Below, piece after piece: positions 12,371 to 26,344 of a DNA stretch of 64,000 nt. The position numbers and the translations under genes were made by a program. Source of the stretch: Trichopria drosophilae (Eukaryota; Arthropoda; Insecta; Hymenoptera; Diapriidae); the NCBI GenBank assembly GCA_030407085.1, contig CM059584.1:100997001-101061000 (forward strand), read 5' to 3'. The notes under the pieces are model-generated. The model worked only from the letters and a program-made list of their open reading frames with translations, searched no databases and was not told where the DNA came from. The stretch's first letter is position 1, and every line of letters starts with the position of its first letter.

Positions 12371-13040
12371 GATTACACAGGCCAACAAAATGTATAGCCA
12401 GAAACAGGATTACACTTTTCTGAAGGCCATGTCAAGATTTTGAGAGATCCTAACCTAAAAGTACAAAAACACCAGTTTCAGTAAGTTTTAGTGACAAAAC
12501 AAAAGGTTTGTTCGCAATTTGTAAAAACCTAGATTAAAGTGCTATTCATCAGCTTTTTAATGCTTTTTTAGTCATATCGATACGATTTTTGTTTTTGCCA
12601 AGTCACAATTACGATTATTATAATTTGGTAATATGTAAGTGTATGAAAATAACTAACAAAATGAGACCAACCTTCTTCCCTAAAACCTTACTAACACGTC
12701 AATATTTTGAGATATTCTAATCTAAAAGTGAAAAAAAACACCGTTTTGTCACATTTTCAGTCAGTTGTTGCACCCCAAAAAAAAAAATTTTATTGCAATT
12801 TGGCAAAAATCAGTTTGATGTGCTATTGATCAGTAGGGTTTTGATGCGGTAAATACAAATGGGGTCTTTATATATCATAACCTAAAAGTGCAAAAACCGA
12901 AAATCATAATTGTAAAAAAATCATCTCGGCGCGAGTAAAAAAAACATTTCTAAGCTGATGAAAATCACTTTGATCTGGTTATCGCCAAATTGCGTATGAT
13001 ATTTTTGATCCACCATAATATTATTAAAAATGACAAAAAG
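12371..13040. repeat. Dispersed repeat, AACCTAAAAGTGC family, forward copies
   Basis: The repeat starts near ACAGGCCAACAAAATG. It contains TAACCTAAAAGTACAAAA (12451-12468), a diverged TAATCTAAAAGTGAAAAA near 12718 and TAACCTAAAAGTGCAAAAA (from 12878). A repeated phrase, GTGCTATTCATCAG / GTGCTATTGATCAG, lies near 12539 and 12820. The same phrases occur in the 14.5-15.1 kb element, so this is an interspersed repeat with internal tandem units. Confidence 0.75.
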
Positions 13041-14479
13041 GGATGTTTTTTGCAAAAAATTCTACTTGAGTTATAGTTAGAGTTACCTGTTATACTTTTT
13101 TCATCAAACAAACAAAATAACTTATTATTATTATACAGAAATTGGTATGTAAGTAGTCTGCGAAACAGAGTACGGTTTCAGGCACAAAATAATAAAAATG
13201 TCTAACTATATTACATAAACTATATTAGATATTGCAGAATTTGAACAATTTTTATAAGTTGCCAATTGAAAACTTAAAAAAATGACAGTCTTATCACCTT
13301 TTAATAATTTAGTACATATTAGCTTTCATATTTTAGCAACAATATCAGGATCTATTTTAATTATTATTATTGAAAACTATACAGTGATATTTTAAAAGAA
13401 AGTAAAAAGTAATCATCTGAATTCCACCAATATCGACATTACAAAAGAAAAATTATATTTTTTTTCAAAACTACTGTAGAGGGACTCAAGCGCACAATAA
13501 GAGTTTAAAAACATTTTTAAAACAATTTCAGATAATCCTTCTTTTCACATTACCCTCATGCACAAAATAATAATCCGTAGATATTTGCACCACAAGAATG
13601 ACGATCACCACTGGATAAAATGCATACCTTTCCTCGAAAGACGGTCGTGGTAATTTCATGCATGGGCGATGATAACAAAAGCGAAGCAAAGAAAAGAAAG
13701 CGATAGACGCAACGTGAATTTCGGAGTAATGGCTGTGTGAGACAAATAATAGTAAAAGAAATGGTATGTAGATGAAAGAAAACGGAAACGGTATAGATGA
13801 AGAATGTTAAAAAAACGAGATCGGAGAAGAAGAATGAGACTGTAGCAAAAGCGAAACGTAGCAATGCACTGGATTGGAGTGCATAGCAAGCAACAAAATT
13901 TTCTAAAAGTTTAGTCACTTGCATAAGCATCAAAATCGACTCAGAATAAGTGTTGAAATTTACTTATATCACAGTGTTAATATCAAGATAAAAAGCGATG
14001 AAAATTGAAAAATTTTAAATAAAAAAATAAAAGCATGCGATGTATGAATGATGCAATACATCAAAAATAAATTCTTTTTATTCATCTTATAATTGTGTTT
14101 ACTTTACATCCATAATACTGCCAGGTGCCCTAGCTTTCGTATCATGAAAAATGTGTAGAATTTGGAAAATGCGCTTAATTCAAAGCCTTATTTTTTATAT
14201 TTCGTAGAAATTATGTTTTGTTTGTACATAAATGTCTTAAATATTTCAACAATTCACTGAATGGCTCTTCTGTCTGAAATAATATAACAGAAATGTTTTT
14301 AAATTATTAAACTCAGCTAAATTTTGAACTATACACATGATTTATATTTCAACTTGGGCAAAAGTGAATATTTTACATAACAGCTTTAATGGCGACACAA
14401 CAAATGATTCTTCAGTTTTTCTTTCAGTTAATTAATAGGTTATTTATTAATTAATTTCATTGAAGTTTTCGAAATAGAT
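13041..14479. other. Gene-free stretch between two repeats
   Basis: AT-rich, except for a purine-rich plus-strand block at about 13640-13870 that creates a spurious 125-codon Phe/Ser/Leu-rich minus-strand frame. No gene is supported. Confidence 0.5.
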
Positions 14480-15140
14480 TATTACACAGGTCAGTAAAGT
14501 GAGGCAGATCTCCATTCCTTGAGAAATCGGACTATACTTTTCCAAAGGTTTTTGATTCGTTGAACCCAAGGGTGGCCGCAGAATAGTTTTAACATAACAT
14601 GATTTTGAGGTATTCAAACCTAAAAGGATAAAACCCATGGTTATTGACCATTTACGAAAATTTTTGTGTCGGAACAACATTTTTGTTCGCTATTTGATAG
14701 AACGCAGACTAAAGTGCTATTCATCATTTTTAAAATGCTCCCATAATAATTTCGATTCGATTTGTCTTCATCGAGTTATCCAAATTTTTGTCAAGGTACG
14801 ATTATGATTTTCGGTTTTTGCACTTTTAGGTTAGGATACCTTAAAATCTTGAGAGGGATACATTGAATTCCTTTATAAAAGTATACTGAGGATGATAAAC
14901 GCACTTTTACTTTCGTTTTTGCCAAATTATGAACAAAAGTTTTGTTCTGACAACAATATTTTCTAAAAATAGACAAAAATGGCATTTTTTGCACTTTTAG
15001 GTTAGGATATCTAAAGATCATGATATAATAGAACAATTCTAGGGTCGGATTTGCATTCAGCGTAAAGAAAACCTTCGGCAAAGTATCGTCCGTTTTCTGG
15101 TTATAAATTATCGCCTGTTTTAGTTTTAGTTTTCGTTTGT
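14480..15140. repeat. Foldback element, AACCTAAAAGTGC family
   Basis: The left arm contains CGGACTATACTTTTCCAAAGG (from about 14528) and AAACCTAAAAGG (near 14611). The right arm carries their reverse complements: CCTTCGGCAAAGTATCGTCCG ending near 15092, plus TTTTTGCACTTTTAGGTTAGG twice (near 14815 and 14987). It is related to the forward copies at 12.4-13.0 kb and shares the start word ACAGG(T/C)CA(G/A). Open frames on the minus strand here simply translate the repeat (two copies of RYPNLKVQK). Confidence 0.8.
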
Positions 15141-18100
15141 GATAGTATAGTCCTATTTTATTAGTAAATTCCATTAGGGGAACTCCTTTTAGGGGATTCC
15201 ACATTTATGAATACATATTAGTTATGTACAGTATTAATTTATGCAGATAAATAAAAATTATTTATGAGAAATTGGGCAAATAATTGAAATAATACGACAA
15301 TCAAAAATTTCATGTATGTCATTTTTTTCTATTATAACAATAGCTGTTACTACTTACTGTTTCCCTGAATATGCGAAAAATCCACGTTTGGAAAACTTGA
15401 GAAAAACGCATTTTACATTTAATATATATTTTCACTAATATTTGTAATGCGATTCAAGTTGTAATTCATGAGAAATACAACAATTGAGCGATGATGAAAC
15501 TTCAAGCATGCAGATTGTCAATGCCAGAAACCTAGTTTTTATTCAAAAATTGAGTTACCTGATTTTTAAAAATCTAGTTTTGCCCATTTAATCTTATAAT
15601 ATATCCTTTTATATGATATTTATGGCACGTAGCTTCATTTTATGACAGTAGCTAATACGTCAAAAACTCCAATGATAAAATTTATCTTTTATAGCTTGCC
15701 TGTAAAAATACAGAAAATCATTTTTATTTTTAATTTTAAACAATCCTCTTTTAACCTCATCAAATTTTCCCAAATTCTGGCGATTCCTAAATATGCAAGG
15801 TTATCTTGGATTCAACTGTGCTGTAGTATTCATACAATTTTGAATATTTAAGGCATACGCAATTGTCATATTTAATCAGAGTATTTAGTACACTGATAAT
15901 AAATAATAAATCCATCCTGTTTTCGATAGCTTCTCAGTTTTTTCAAAAAGAATAGTTTCGCAGATTTCTTTACTACCAAGAAATACAAACATTTATAAGA
16001 AATTAAATGTAAATAATCGTACATTTCGTTTAAAAATGTATATTTTTCGGCTTCTTTAAAAACACATTATATTGAATTATTTACATTTATCTTATATACA
16101 TTACTCTTGTAAATGAATAATTTTATACTACGTTCGTAAAGTTCTAAATCCAACATGACGGTTCGCTATGCAAGCACGCAATCACTCCACCACGACTGTA
16201 AAATTAAAAATAAATATTCATAAATCTTCTATACTGTTCTTTCCCGTAGAATATTACACGTCAAAATAAATAAGAGATGCTCAGAATAATCATATAATAA
16301 AAATAAAATGTTCTTAATATTATTGCTGAACTTATAAGATACTTATAATTTTACTACTATAATTCTATTATAAGATTTGTAGTTTTCAATAATGTTTATT
16401 GCTTTTGTTATTTTATATTTGTTAGTCACTGAAGGTATTAAATCGACTAAGCACGCGAAGACAATGTCTCCACTTTAAATGGGGTTATGTTTAGTCTACA
16501 TATTCTCGCATAGATATATTCACATTCTGGCCTGTAATAGAACATGATATACTAAGGGCAGAAATAGATCTTTTCGGAGCAAGTATGATTGTGTCGTTAC
16601 TGGTCGTTACGCCCACGCCGAAGGCAGCATGCACCCCTTGTTGCCCATTGTATTTTGTATAACAGATATACGACAATTGGGGAACACTGCAGTTTATATT
16701 ACATATGCACATTGATGTTGAAAGCAAGCATAGGAAAGCTTGGGTTGGTTCTTCATGGAAATTTATTGCCTTAGTTAATGAGTTCGGCCATAAAAATGCA
16801 GTTTTAGGAGAAAGCCGTTCTGGCCTTCCCTGCAGTATCTTTTTGCAGTTTATTTTGCCTGATTGAGTATTGCATCGAATCAGACGACAATTACAACTCT
16901 CTGCATTTGTATGCAATTATAAATAGGGCGTATTTTTATATAATTTATATTCGTTCCTTTTAAAATATGTTATTTGGAATTTCTTCAGTTACATTATAAA
17001 ACTTAATACACAAAATTTTGCATTGTTTTTTTTTAAATATAAATTTTCCAATATCAATTGTGAGGTAATATCTAAATACTAACAAACTAACCGGAACTGA
17101 TTGATTTTTGATTCATAGGTATATTAGAAAAGTCTACAAATGTGTCCAAGAGACTGGATTAACAAAACTGCAAATTATTTTTCAAGACGCTAGATGACGC
17201 TAAGATGCAAAAATGTTATCGCACACGACTAAACCAACTTACATATGCATATATACGCGTATCCTCTATGTAGCATAAACGAAAAAACTCAGGTATTATG
17301 GATTATTTTCAAGTTTATGTATCTTTTCAGAGTTTCAATGTGTGTTTTTGAATGATTTATTATTAAGTAATGTATGCCTGTAATACTTTTAAGTATTTGA
17401 TAAACTCAATATACGATATACTTATATCGTGTACATAACCAATACAATATTTAATTAGCCTTCTCTTTCTTGTAATTCTATTTCATGGAAGTCTCGCCAC
17501 ATCGTAAAGCTACTACTGCACCTGAACTTCATGCAATACTAAATATTTAGGAGTTACTAGGAAAAGAAATAGTTGATACACACCGATTTAAAAATGTTGT
17601 TGGTTTAATGTAATTGACATGAAATATAATTAATTTTATTCCTTGCTTCTTCCTGGCAAATTTCTTGGATTAGCGTAGACTCACTCGAGATATGTTTCTA
17701 AGCTGATGCTAGATAAGCACTTGAATTGAACCTTGTTGCATATTATTTATGGATTACTGGGCAGCCTGTGATTATTGCCGAAAGTCATATATCAAAACTC
17801 TACATAGAGTGAAAAAATATAGTTAATCGAATCATTTTACAAAAGTAAAACCCGCAGTTATAAAAAAATAATTAATTTAACAAGTTCTGTAGTAAATCAG
17901 AAATTAATATTATTCGGTTTACTCGCAGGTTTGTAGTTAAACTATTACTTTAAATATTATTGAATAGTAAAATAGATATAAATGTTTTATCATAGTAAAA
18001 ATAATTATTCTTTCATATCTTTTACAATTTTTTAAATTGTACTATTAACGTACATTCGACAACAACTTTGCCCATTGTTAATTCTACTATTATTATTTGT

Positions 18101-20020
18101 TACAATTTCTCATTTTCGTGGGTCAATTAACTATTTTTTCTCTCTTTTTACGAGAGATAAGCATATTTTACATTATGGATATCCTATACATATTCAATTC
18201 AAGCTACACATTGAAATTTACTTCGTGTTTAATGTATTATCATAAAGTGTTGTTTAAATAATATAGGTATCTCGATGGCAAATGTAACATATATACACAC
18301 AATCTCTTATGTGCAATGAATTTCGTTTCAACATCATCTTATGCTAAAATTCAAATAATATCATATGTATTAGCATGTTTTGAAAATTTTAGTGTATTCA
18401 TAAATTTACATAAGAAATGGTGTATCAAATCGTAATTCGGGTACTTAGCATTTGATATACAAATTTTCTGAAACAAATGCAATGACTGTGACATATTCGA
18501 ATGATATTGCAATATAAATTGAATATGTAACAAGAGCCTAGGAGAAAAGCTCTATATTCAACTTACAAGTTCTACAAACATCGTTCGAGATCCGGCTTTA
18601 CTGCTCTTTAGATCTTGCTCGCTAACGCAAGTTCAGAACTGTTCCGTTCTGTACCATATTTAATTCTTAAGTTGTACATAAAATAGAAGTAATGTTTATA
18701 CTATTGAAGTATTTGCAACATTGTCTAATATATTTTAAAATTTTATAACACAGACAATATTTCATTTTTATGCTTTTAGCAAGACAGGTACAAAAATTAT
18801 GGTGGTTTTTCGATTTTAAATGCAGTCGCCTGCATATCTATTAAAATATATCTTAAAAAATCGTATACGTACGTCAACTAGTATCACAGAATGTGTATTG
18901 TAATACATTTTTAAAATATCTACAAAAATTAATAAAATTATCTCTGATATATTCATGATTTGTGAATCCAACTTTATAGGATGTCTAAGTACAATGTGTA
19001 ATGATCAGGGTAATTTATTTTTGTAAATATGTATTTTTAGGTTGCATATCCGTGCGTGCATGCTGTATACGTACTTGCAATTCGTATACTGCCTATCGAT
19101 CAAATTTAAAAAATTCATTCGAAACTTACTAATTCGGAAAGTATGTCAGGAAGAGAATATGAATATTTTGAGACTTTTGTATTTTGAATTTTGTAAGAAA
19201 TTTCCATTAAACAAAAATGTATTAGAATAGATTAAAGAACCTTCTCAAATCTAATAGAATTTAAGAAAAAACTATACTGTATTCTCTCTGCTGACTTCTA
19301 TTTTTATTTTTAAATAATTATAATTTAAAGTGGGTCCACAGTGAATTCACTCCAAATAAAAAAAATTAACAATCCCACACTTCCTCCCGTAAAACATTAA
19401 AAAAATAAAAATTAATATACTTCTGATGTAATTTCGCATTTAAAAAACGCAAAAAAAATATATCGTTTAATTTGCAATCAAAAATATTAAAATTTTCAGA
19501 ATTTTGATGTCTTGCAAGTGGAACTGTGAATTTTTAATTTATTTATTTGGATGAAGTTCAAAATGGAATCACCTCAAAACAAAACAAAAATAAATATTTA
19601 ATAATACAAGTAGAAGTTAGTATAAAAAATACAGTGAACAATTTTGTTTTTCTTAAATTTTGATGGATTTCTGATGCATCAGAGTTTTTTCAAATTTTTA
19701 AGCAGGTTTTTAGTATGACAAAATAAATAGAAATGAAAAAGCATGTTTTTTAATTATTAAAAATAAGAGATCAACATAAGAATCTGAAATTTGGCAGAGA
19801 ATTATCTTTTTGGGTTATAAGTATATAAAAAAATTGATGTCTCGAAATTCGGCGAGGACAGATTCACCATGCTTAACCGGCTAGTCCTTCGATTTTTTTA
19901 TTCGATCAGTTACTTTTTTGTAATGAATGGGGAAATTCATTCTTTTGTCGTAAAATATCCGTACAGAAATATAATTTGTCGGAATACGAAAAAATTCGCA
20001 TACAACTAAAATGGGAGTTT
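15141..20020. other. Gene-free AT-rich stretch of about 4.9 kb
   Basis: No gene is supported. A slightly GC-richer patch at 16490-16920 carries a 141-codon minus-strand frame without an ATG at its 5' end and without recognisable motifs. A perfect 14-nt palindrome TCTGATGCATCAGA lies at 19670-19683. The remainder is AT-rich with no obvious repeats by eye. Confidence 0.5.
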
Positions 20021-20462
20021 TTAATTAGTTACAGGTCTAATCAAGACAAAACAAACTCAACATTCATATTCAACATTTGACAAACTCAACATTTTTGAAC
20101 TCAACATTTGACTAAATCAACAAATATAACAAATACTATAAAAAATAAAATTGTCAAACATTACATTACAACAAGAATAAATATATTCAACAGCATCTCT
20201 ATCACCACCTAACCTAACCTAACCTAACCGAAATACTAATTTAATAAAATATCTCCGTGGACAAGAGCACAATATTCATGAAATGCTTTAATACAAATTG
20301 TTGTCATTAATTTGTATAATTAACACAGATTTAAGATTTAATTTGTGTTATACCATTAATGTTATTACTGTTGCTTTTCAAAAGAAACTAAAAATAATGT
20401 CGAGTTTCAATGTTGAAATTGCAAATGTCAATATTTCACAATGTTGATTAGACCTGTTACCT
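20021..20462. mobile_element. Foldback element enclosing a TTAGG-type tract
   Basis: The inverted termini ACAGGTCTAATCA (20031-20043) and TGATTAGACCTGT (20445-20457) are perfect over 13 bp, with flanking TTAATTA-type similarity outside. Inside, AACTCAACATT / CAACATTTGAC words repeat in tandem near 20050-20120, and CAATGTTGAAATTG-type complements lie near the right end. The length of about 0.43 kb and the lack of coding capacity suggest a non-autonomous inverted-repeat element. Confidence 0.7.
20208..20229. repeat. Interstitial (CCTAA)4 telomere-type repeat
   Basis: Four perfect CCTAA units followed by CC, the complement of the insect telomere unit TTAGG. They lie inside the 20.03-20.46 kb foldback element rather than at a sequence end, so they are interstitial. 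They could be a fossil of break repair or part of the element. Confidence 0.85.
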
Positions 20463-20699
20463 TTTAATTATGTACAAATAATTTGTGTGCATGCAATAAT
20501 TTGGGAGAAAATATTGAGTATTTCAAAATACACAACTATCTCAATCAGTACTACGAGTCTAGTAATATTGATATTATTCTTGAAATTACTGTATAATATA
20601 GTACATTTTACAAAAAAAGGCATTTCAGTGAAATACTGAAACATCTAAATTATAACGTTTATTAGGAACGAGAGACACAATTTTAACGCAGATAAAGGA

Positions 20700-21170
20700 T
20701 CGTCATATAAAACATCTCGTATGGGAAAAGAAGTCGCGGTATGTGCAGAGATAAATAGTTGTCCCTGTGCCTGACCGACAATTATATCTTGTTAGGGGAA
20801 TGAATGAAGACAACAATTAATGACGTGTGGGAGAAAAGGGGTCAGAGAGGGAAAAAACGGCTTGGGCGACAAGAGCGGGCACTCTTCTTAATAAAAACGG
20901 GAGATAGGAGTAAGTATCTCTTGCGGAAAGCGACGCACTACTCTGGTGTCTGGATGCTGCATTGCACACCTTTGAACCGAACGGCAAAGAAGCTCGAAAT
21001 GTTCTTTACTCTTTGCTCGTATCTCCTTTGCTTCAGAATATACTCGCTTCGGTCCTTTCTGTAATATGCAAAATAGATCGACGCGTATGTTATTATACGA
21101 CCTGTACGTGCGCGAGACTCAACACCTACCTCTTTTATAGTACTATTCCTTAGCGAGGGGTCGTGTCACG
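20700..21170. other. GC-richer non-repetitive block
   Basis: Base composition is more balanced than in the surroundings. An 86-codon plus-strand frame (20804-21064) begins with a Lys/Arg/Gly-rich stretch but matches no known family, and no flanking splice signals are convincing. Candidate conserved noncoding or regulatory DNA. Confidence 0.3.
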
Positions 21171-22046
21171 TTCCCGCAATTTATTGTGTACGCCAGAAAA
21201 CAGATCATTTCATGCAAAAATAAATACGGGATAAATATAAAATAATACGGATGACTAACTTCGTCTAAGGTAATTTTTGAAAATCCTGTCTCTATGGATT
21301 GATAAAATCATTCATGTGATGAAAGAAATAATCTCGTTTGAGAACAACATTTCCAAACGAGCTTAAGATAGTTTATAGTATCCTATATTAATCTAAGCCC
21401 TTTCAGCAGCTAATGGCTGATATGCAACTAAATACTGACAAATATGTTTAGCTACATAAGCTAACTTAGCAGTCTTTCAGATGCATTACTTAGCAGCTTT
21501 GTAAAATACTCCATGCTATAGCTAACTTTTAAGGTGCGGATACAAGCTATCTGTAAAAGTCGAGTTAGTAGTGGTAGTTAAGTAATTCTTTCCGTGCAGT
21601 AGTGCCAGAGCTGTTTCTGTGAGACCGACAGAATAATTAAAGCTGTTATACTGTATTTTGGTTTAAATCTAGCTATGAGTTTCATATTAAGAGACCATCG
21701 AAAACTCCTAAGAAAAATATATATAAATTGTTTTATGGTGGACTAACACGGAATGTACACGAATATTCTTAATTTAACTCGGTTCATAATAGATGGCGTG
21801 TCTTTCGCAAGTGATAAAGCCCCGAGGTTATTGTATAGATATAAATTCCCCCAAACCCCTTTGTGTGATTACTATACTTCGTCGTTAGATAAAATGTTTC
21901 AGATTTAAAGCATTATTTAAATTTTCCTTACATTCTATGTAATATGATAATATCTAATGTGAAATATTTTTTATATTTTAACGAAATAAGGATCGACCTC
22001 CGTAGATTCGATGTGCCATAAATCGAACCTGCGACCTTTAGAATGC
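21171..22046. other. Gene-free AT-rich stretch
   Basis: TAGCTAACTT-type words at 21430-21600 resemble the arm of the 6.64-kb MITE-like element (TTAGCTAG) and may be a decayed relative. Nothing else was recognised. Confidence 0.4.
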
Positions 22047-22330
22047 CGAACGAAGAACCGAACATCTGAAATGTGAGGCGAAAAACTCAACAACTCGGTT
22101 TGGGACGAAGAATCGGCCATTTCGTGGTGTGCTACGAAGAACCGGACATTTCAAAAATTGCTACGATATAATAAATCGCTATAGAAAATCTTCAAATTCC
22201 GGTTCTTTGCAATAAGATTGTCAAAAGTCCGATTCTTCGTTCCAAATTCTGAAATGTCTGGTTCTTCGCCGCAAATTCTGAAATGCCCGATTCTTCATCG
22301 CAAAACTTTCGAAATGTCCGATTCTTCGCA
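22047..22330. repeat. Inverted minisatellite foldback (ACCGGACATTTC units)
   Basis: The left half has about three degenerate units reading CGAAGAACCGGACATTTC in the forward direction (near 22050, 22105 and 22134). The right half has at least four units in the opposite direction, reading GAAATGTCCGATTCTTCG (22225-22325), each about 30 bp. The ACC(A/G)GACATTTCAAAA core is shared with the 3.55-kb element. The 62-codon minus-strand frame here is a translation of the repeat. Confidence 0.8.
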
Positions 22331-25300
22331 CAAGCCATCGATCTGTAGAACGAGATGCTGAAAAAGCCGTCAGATATCATATATTTTTATCTATAAGAAT
22401 ATCTATGCATCTTTAAGTGCATAAAGGGCAACTAAATAATACTAAAATCAGTAGTGACACGTATATGCTTATTTACCCGTATTTCCTATGGCTACGCTAA
22501 ATAATAAAATTGTATTTTTAAAGCGAAATATGTTGTCGTTACCCATCGGAAAATTTAATTATATTCGCTTACATTATAATGCAAATCGAACATTCAAAGT
22601 GCTACTAGTAAATTATAGATAGTCAAACAATAATCTGAGTTTATTTATTGCCGATCGTATACTTAAATTCATTATTTTAAATCTGAAATAAAATTCGTAA
22701 TCAGCAACATTGAAAATTAGCCACAAAAAATGTATTTGAGCAATTCAATAAATTGCAGTTTCCATTTTTATTAAAATATTAATCAGTATCTTAATTTACT
22801 GAAATAGTTTAATCACAAAAATATGTTACTAAAATTTAGTTTTATTAACTTAACATTTAATTTTGTGAACTATTTCTTAATTTTTTCCACTACTTTATGA
22901 CTGTTCGTGCAATTGATAAGATATAGTTAAAGACTTACTAAAATGTGTAGAAAAATTTGCTAATAATTTGTTTTATTGCATAAAATAGAATTTTAAGAAA
23001 ATCTACTTACCAAACATATGTCAGACTAAGAAACTATAATCCTTATGAAATAATGGAATTTATCCTCTTAAGGAGTGAATCGTTTCTACCAACATTTAAA
23101 AAGATTCTTTTTTTACAATAGCGTTTGAATGGAATTTGTAAACAATGCAGTTGATTTTAATACTGATATAACATTTATATAACATTTATATTATATTGAT
23201 AAATATTAATTAAGTGATACTCTATGATGTAGAAACAGTTAATATTTCAACTGCTGCTTTAAATTCCAATAGGAATATGTTATTATTTGGTTAACAATAA
23301 ATGCTTACACATATACCGCGCGAAATGTTTTGAATCAATATCGCCAATAAAGGTACGAACTAGTTTAGCCTGAAACTTTCTATAAAACTAATTTATAGGT
23401 CATTCATTAAAGTTAATTTGAATACGTTAGCCCGGCTCTTTATTATCATTATCAATCAAATGCTATGACATAGACCCTTAAGTATTGTATATACGGTAAA
23501 TAATGCAGTTTACTGCGCACATTTTTATTATTAAAATAGAACCAACAAAAAACACCTACAGAATCTGCATTTACCTTGTTATAGTATTAAAATCAATAAT
23601 TATTATTCAAAACATTAGCTGCGTAATTTTAAAAAGACCAAAATACATTTATTTTTTGTTGTATTCTACGTACGAATCCAATACATCACTTTTAATGTAC
23701 CTCTGAAAATTAGTGTAAAAACTGTGCGCAGAAATACTGTCCTAAATTTTTTTAGCACATTTTCATTTTTAATCACAAATTTGCTTTCGTTTTATTTAAA
23801 GACTAAGTGAATTTAATTAAAAAATACTATCAAAAATTATGCTGAATAACTTTAACTGTCATTTGTTGTTGACTTTAAATAAATTAAGTATAGGTACTGA
23901 TACTAAAACATGTGATAAATTTGCAAATATTGTAAACCAAAGTTATTCACCGATGCCTATAAATACATATATTCATCATTTACATACTAAAATTCCATTA
24001 AAATTTCAGTACTATAATCAGGTAAATATGATGGTTCAAACTTTCTCATTGCCAGTGGAACGAGTTACTGTATCACTTCATTATAATTTTTTAATGTTTG
24101 CTAATTCATAGGAGTATAAAATGTAGGTAGTTAGTGTAAATAATTTGCGACATGGTATTAAATACCGCCAGTCACGAACTACGTTAATGAACTTGTCAAG
24201 TTAATAAAATAAAATTATACTCTTCAGAAATGCAGTTACCATAATATATTTACATTTTTACCATTTACCACAATTAATATTTATTTCGTTAGGAAATTGC
24301 GTTATTTACGTACATAACCAGGTATTTTAGTGTACGACAACATTTATTTTATAAAACTGCATTTCGCATGTTGATCGATTCTATAGATATAAATTAAATT
24401 ATAATGAATAACGAAACTTAAAATTCGATACAATTTTTAGCATTTTTTAATCGTCAATTGCCATGGGATGGTGTCAAACAGGAGTAACATAGTATTCTCC
24501 TGCCATCCATATGTTTGTCAAGACCAGCAGCATGCATGAACCAGTGGATATCCAGGGCTTTATAGTCTATTGATTGAGGCCATAAAGTCAGTTTTTGTTT
24601 TACATCCTATGAAACTGTTATTAAGTTATAAAAATATGAAACAAAGCATCACACGTGAAGGGGTGCGACTGAACATGCCGAATAACCTACTTCTGCAATT
24701 GATCCGCTGGGTCGTTCAGGGGTTATCGACGCTGCTGACACAATCTAGTAAAAACTTTATATCCCAATCTCTATACACTGTCTCGCACCCAATAACTCGT
24801 TCACGGCAATTATATTCGAATTTGTATATTTGTAGTTACGCATCCATTTCCTACTCGACAACACTCGACGGAGAAACGTTACTATCGTTGCACTTTTCGT
24901 ATAATTTTGTGTAAAACTGCGGCATGGCAAAGTATTCGTAGCATAAATCACAGGAAACAAGTTAGTCGGAACATAAAGCCACATCTCGAATCGTGCAAGA
25001 CAGTAAGTTTAATAAAGTTTGAACATCATTTAGGATAATTCGAAATTATTCATGAATTGGTACTGAATGGAGACATTCCGGTATCAGAGGAATACTTCGA
25101 GCAAACTTCTTGCCTCTAAGATCTCTTTAAAAATATAGTCTACCACAGATAATTCAACATATTCTAACTTTTCTTACATAATTAAAAAGGTAACGAGAAT
25201 AATTTGAAAAAATAAAAGGTAATGTTATAAAATGTGCTTTAAATATATTTTAACAATTCGAAGTTCTATGAATGTTTTGATAGTTTGAGAAAGTTCTTAA

Positions 25301-26344
25301 AATAACAGAAACTGACTGTACAAGATGTTTCATGTGAAATTATTTAAAACTCAAAAGTTTAATAACTTTCTCTCATTAATATACGAGCTTCATTGGCCTA
25401 AATAACATGTAACAATACTAACTAATTGTAAGTAAAATAAGTACATTTATTCTGGCTGGATGCAAAATGTATCACATATAGTAATTGACCTGTTTGAAAA
25501 GTTGTGCTACCACTCCCATAATGTTCAGTAACTGAATTTCTAAACGTCTTGTCTAAACATTAAATTGTTTTGTCGAAAACTTAATCACACTGTTGTATAA
25601 CATAATATTTTAAGATGTAGCATAATATAATATTATTCTATGCCTCTCCATTAAAAAAAAATTAACTTTCTAAACCATAAATTAGAACATACTTATAAAA
25701 TAGTAGATATTAGGCTGTTAACAATAGTATTTTTCATACCTAGGGCGCAAAATGACATGTTTTATCATGCGGGAAATCATCGTTCCGTAGCGCCATGTTG
25801 TGCCGGTGATACGAACAACATTTTTTCAAATTGGTGATATAAAATTAAGCATGGTTCTATAGGCACAATGAAATGGAAAATATTATCCCAGAAGTCAGTT
25901 TGTTTATAATTTCTAATCAAATTTATAGTTAGTAATTAGAAAGTGAGGTGGATTTTTATTGTAAGAAAATATATTTCAGTATCATTTATGTAGGATACCC
26001 GAACAATTGTGGTTGATTTATTTAATGATTAAACTGAAACCGACATTCATCGTTTGTTCAGAATGTCAGGAATGTTGTTCCTATTCGGAAAAATTTCGAA
26101 TGTCAATTCGAATTGGAAAACTAACCTACATTAATGTTAGATATTGAGGAAGTTCTCGTTTCATTGCTACAAAAGCTACAGATTAGATCACTTTTGTATT
26201 TTGTTCAAATTTCCCGTAATTAACGGTGTAAAAAGAGACATATAAAATTAAAGTAAATAAAATCATCAAAGAGGTCCTTATTAGGTGTCATGAAAGGCTT
26301 AATCTTGCTATCGATGTAACACGAAATTCTCATGATATAAGTGG
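22331..26344. other. Gene-free AT-rich stretch of about 4 kb
   Basis: No gene is supported. A moderately GC-richer patch at 24460-24990 contains a 43-nt hairpin (24466-24508): GGATGG and CAGGAG pair with CTCCTG and CCATCC, with a 7-nt bulge. A 114-codon plus-strand frame at 24570-24914 shows no recognisable domain. Confidence 0.45.

Noticed and set aside
13556..13933. 125-codon minus-strand Phe/Ser/Leu-rich frame resembling a membrane protein
   Set aside because: The plus strand is purine-rich here, which removes stop codons from the minus strand. There are no splice signals or family features.
16491..16916. 141-codon minus-strand frame
   Set aside because: There is no ATG at its start, no recognisable motif and no flanking splice sites.
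20208..20229. Chromosome end (telomere)
   Set aside because: There are only four units, with ordinary sequence on both sides inside a foldback element.
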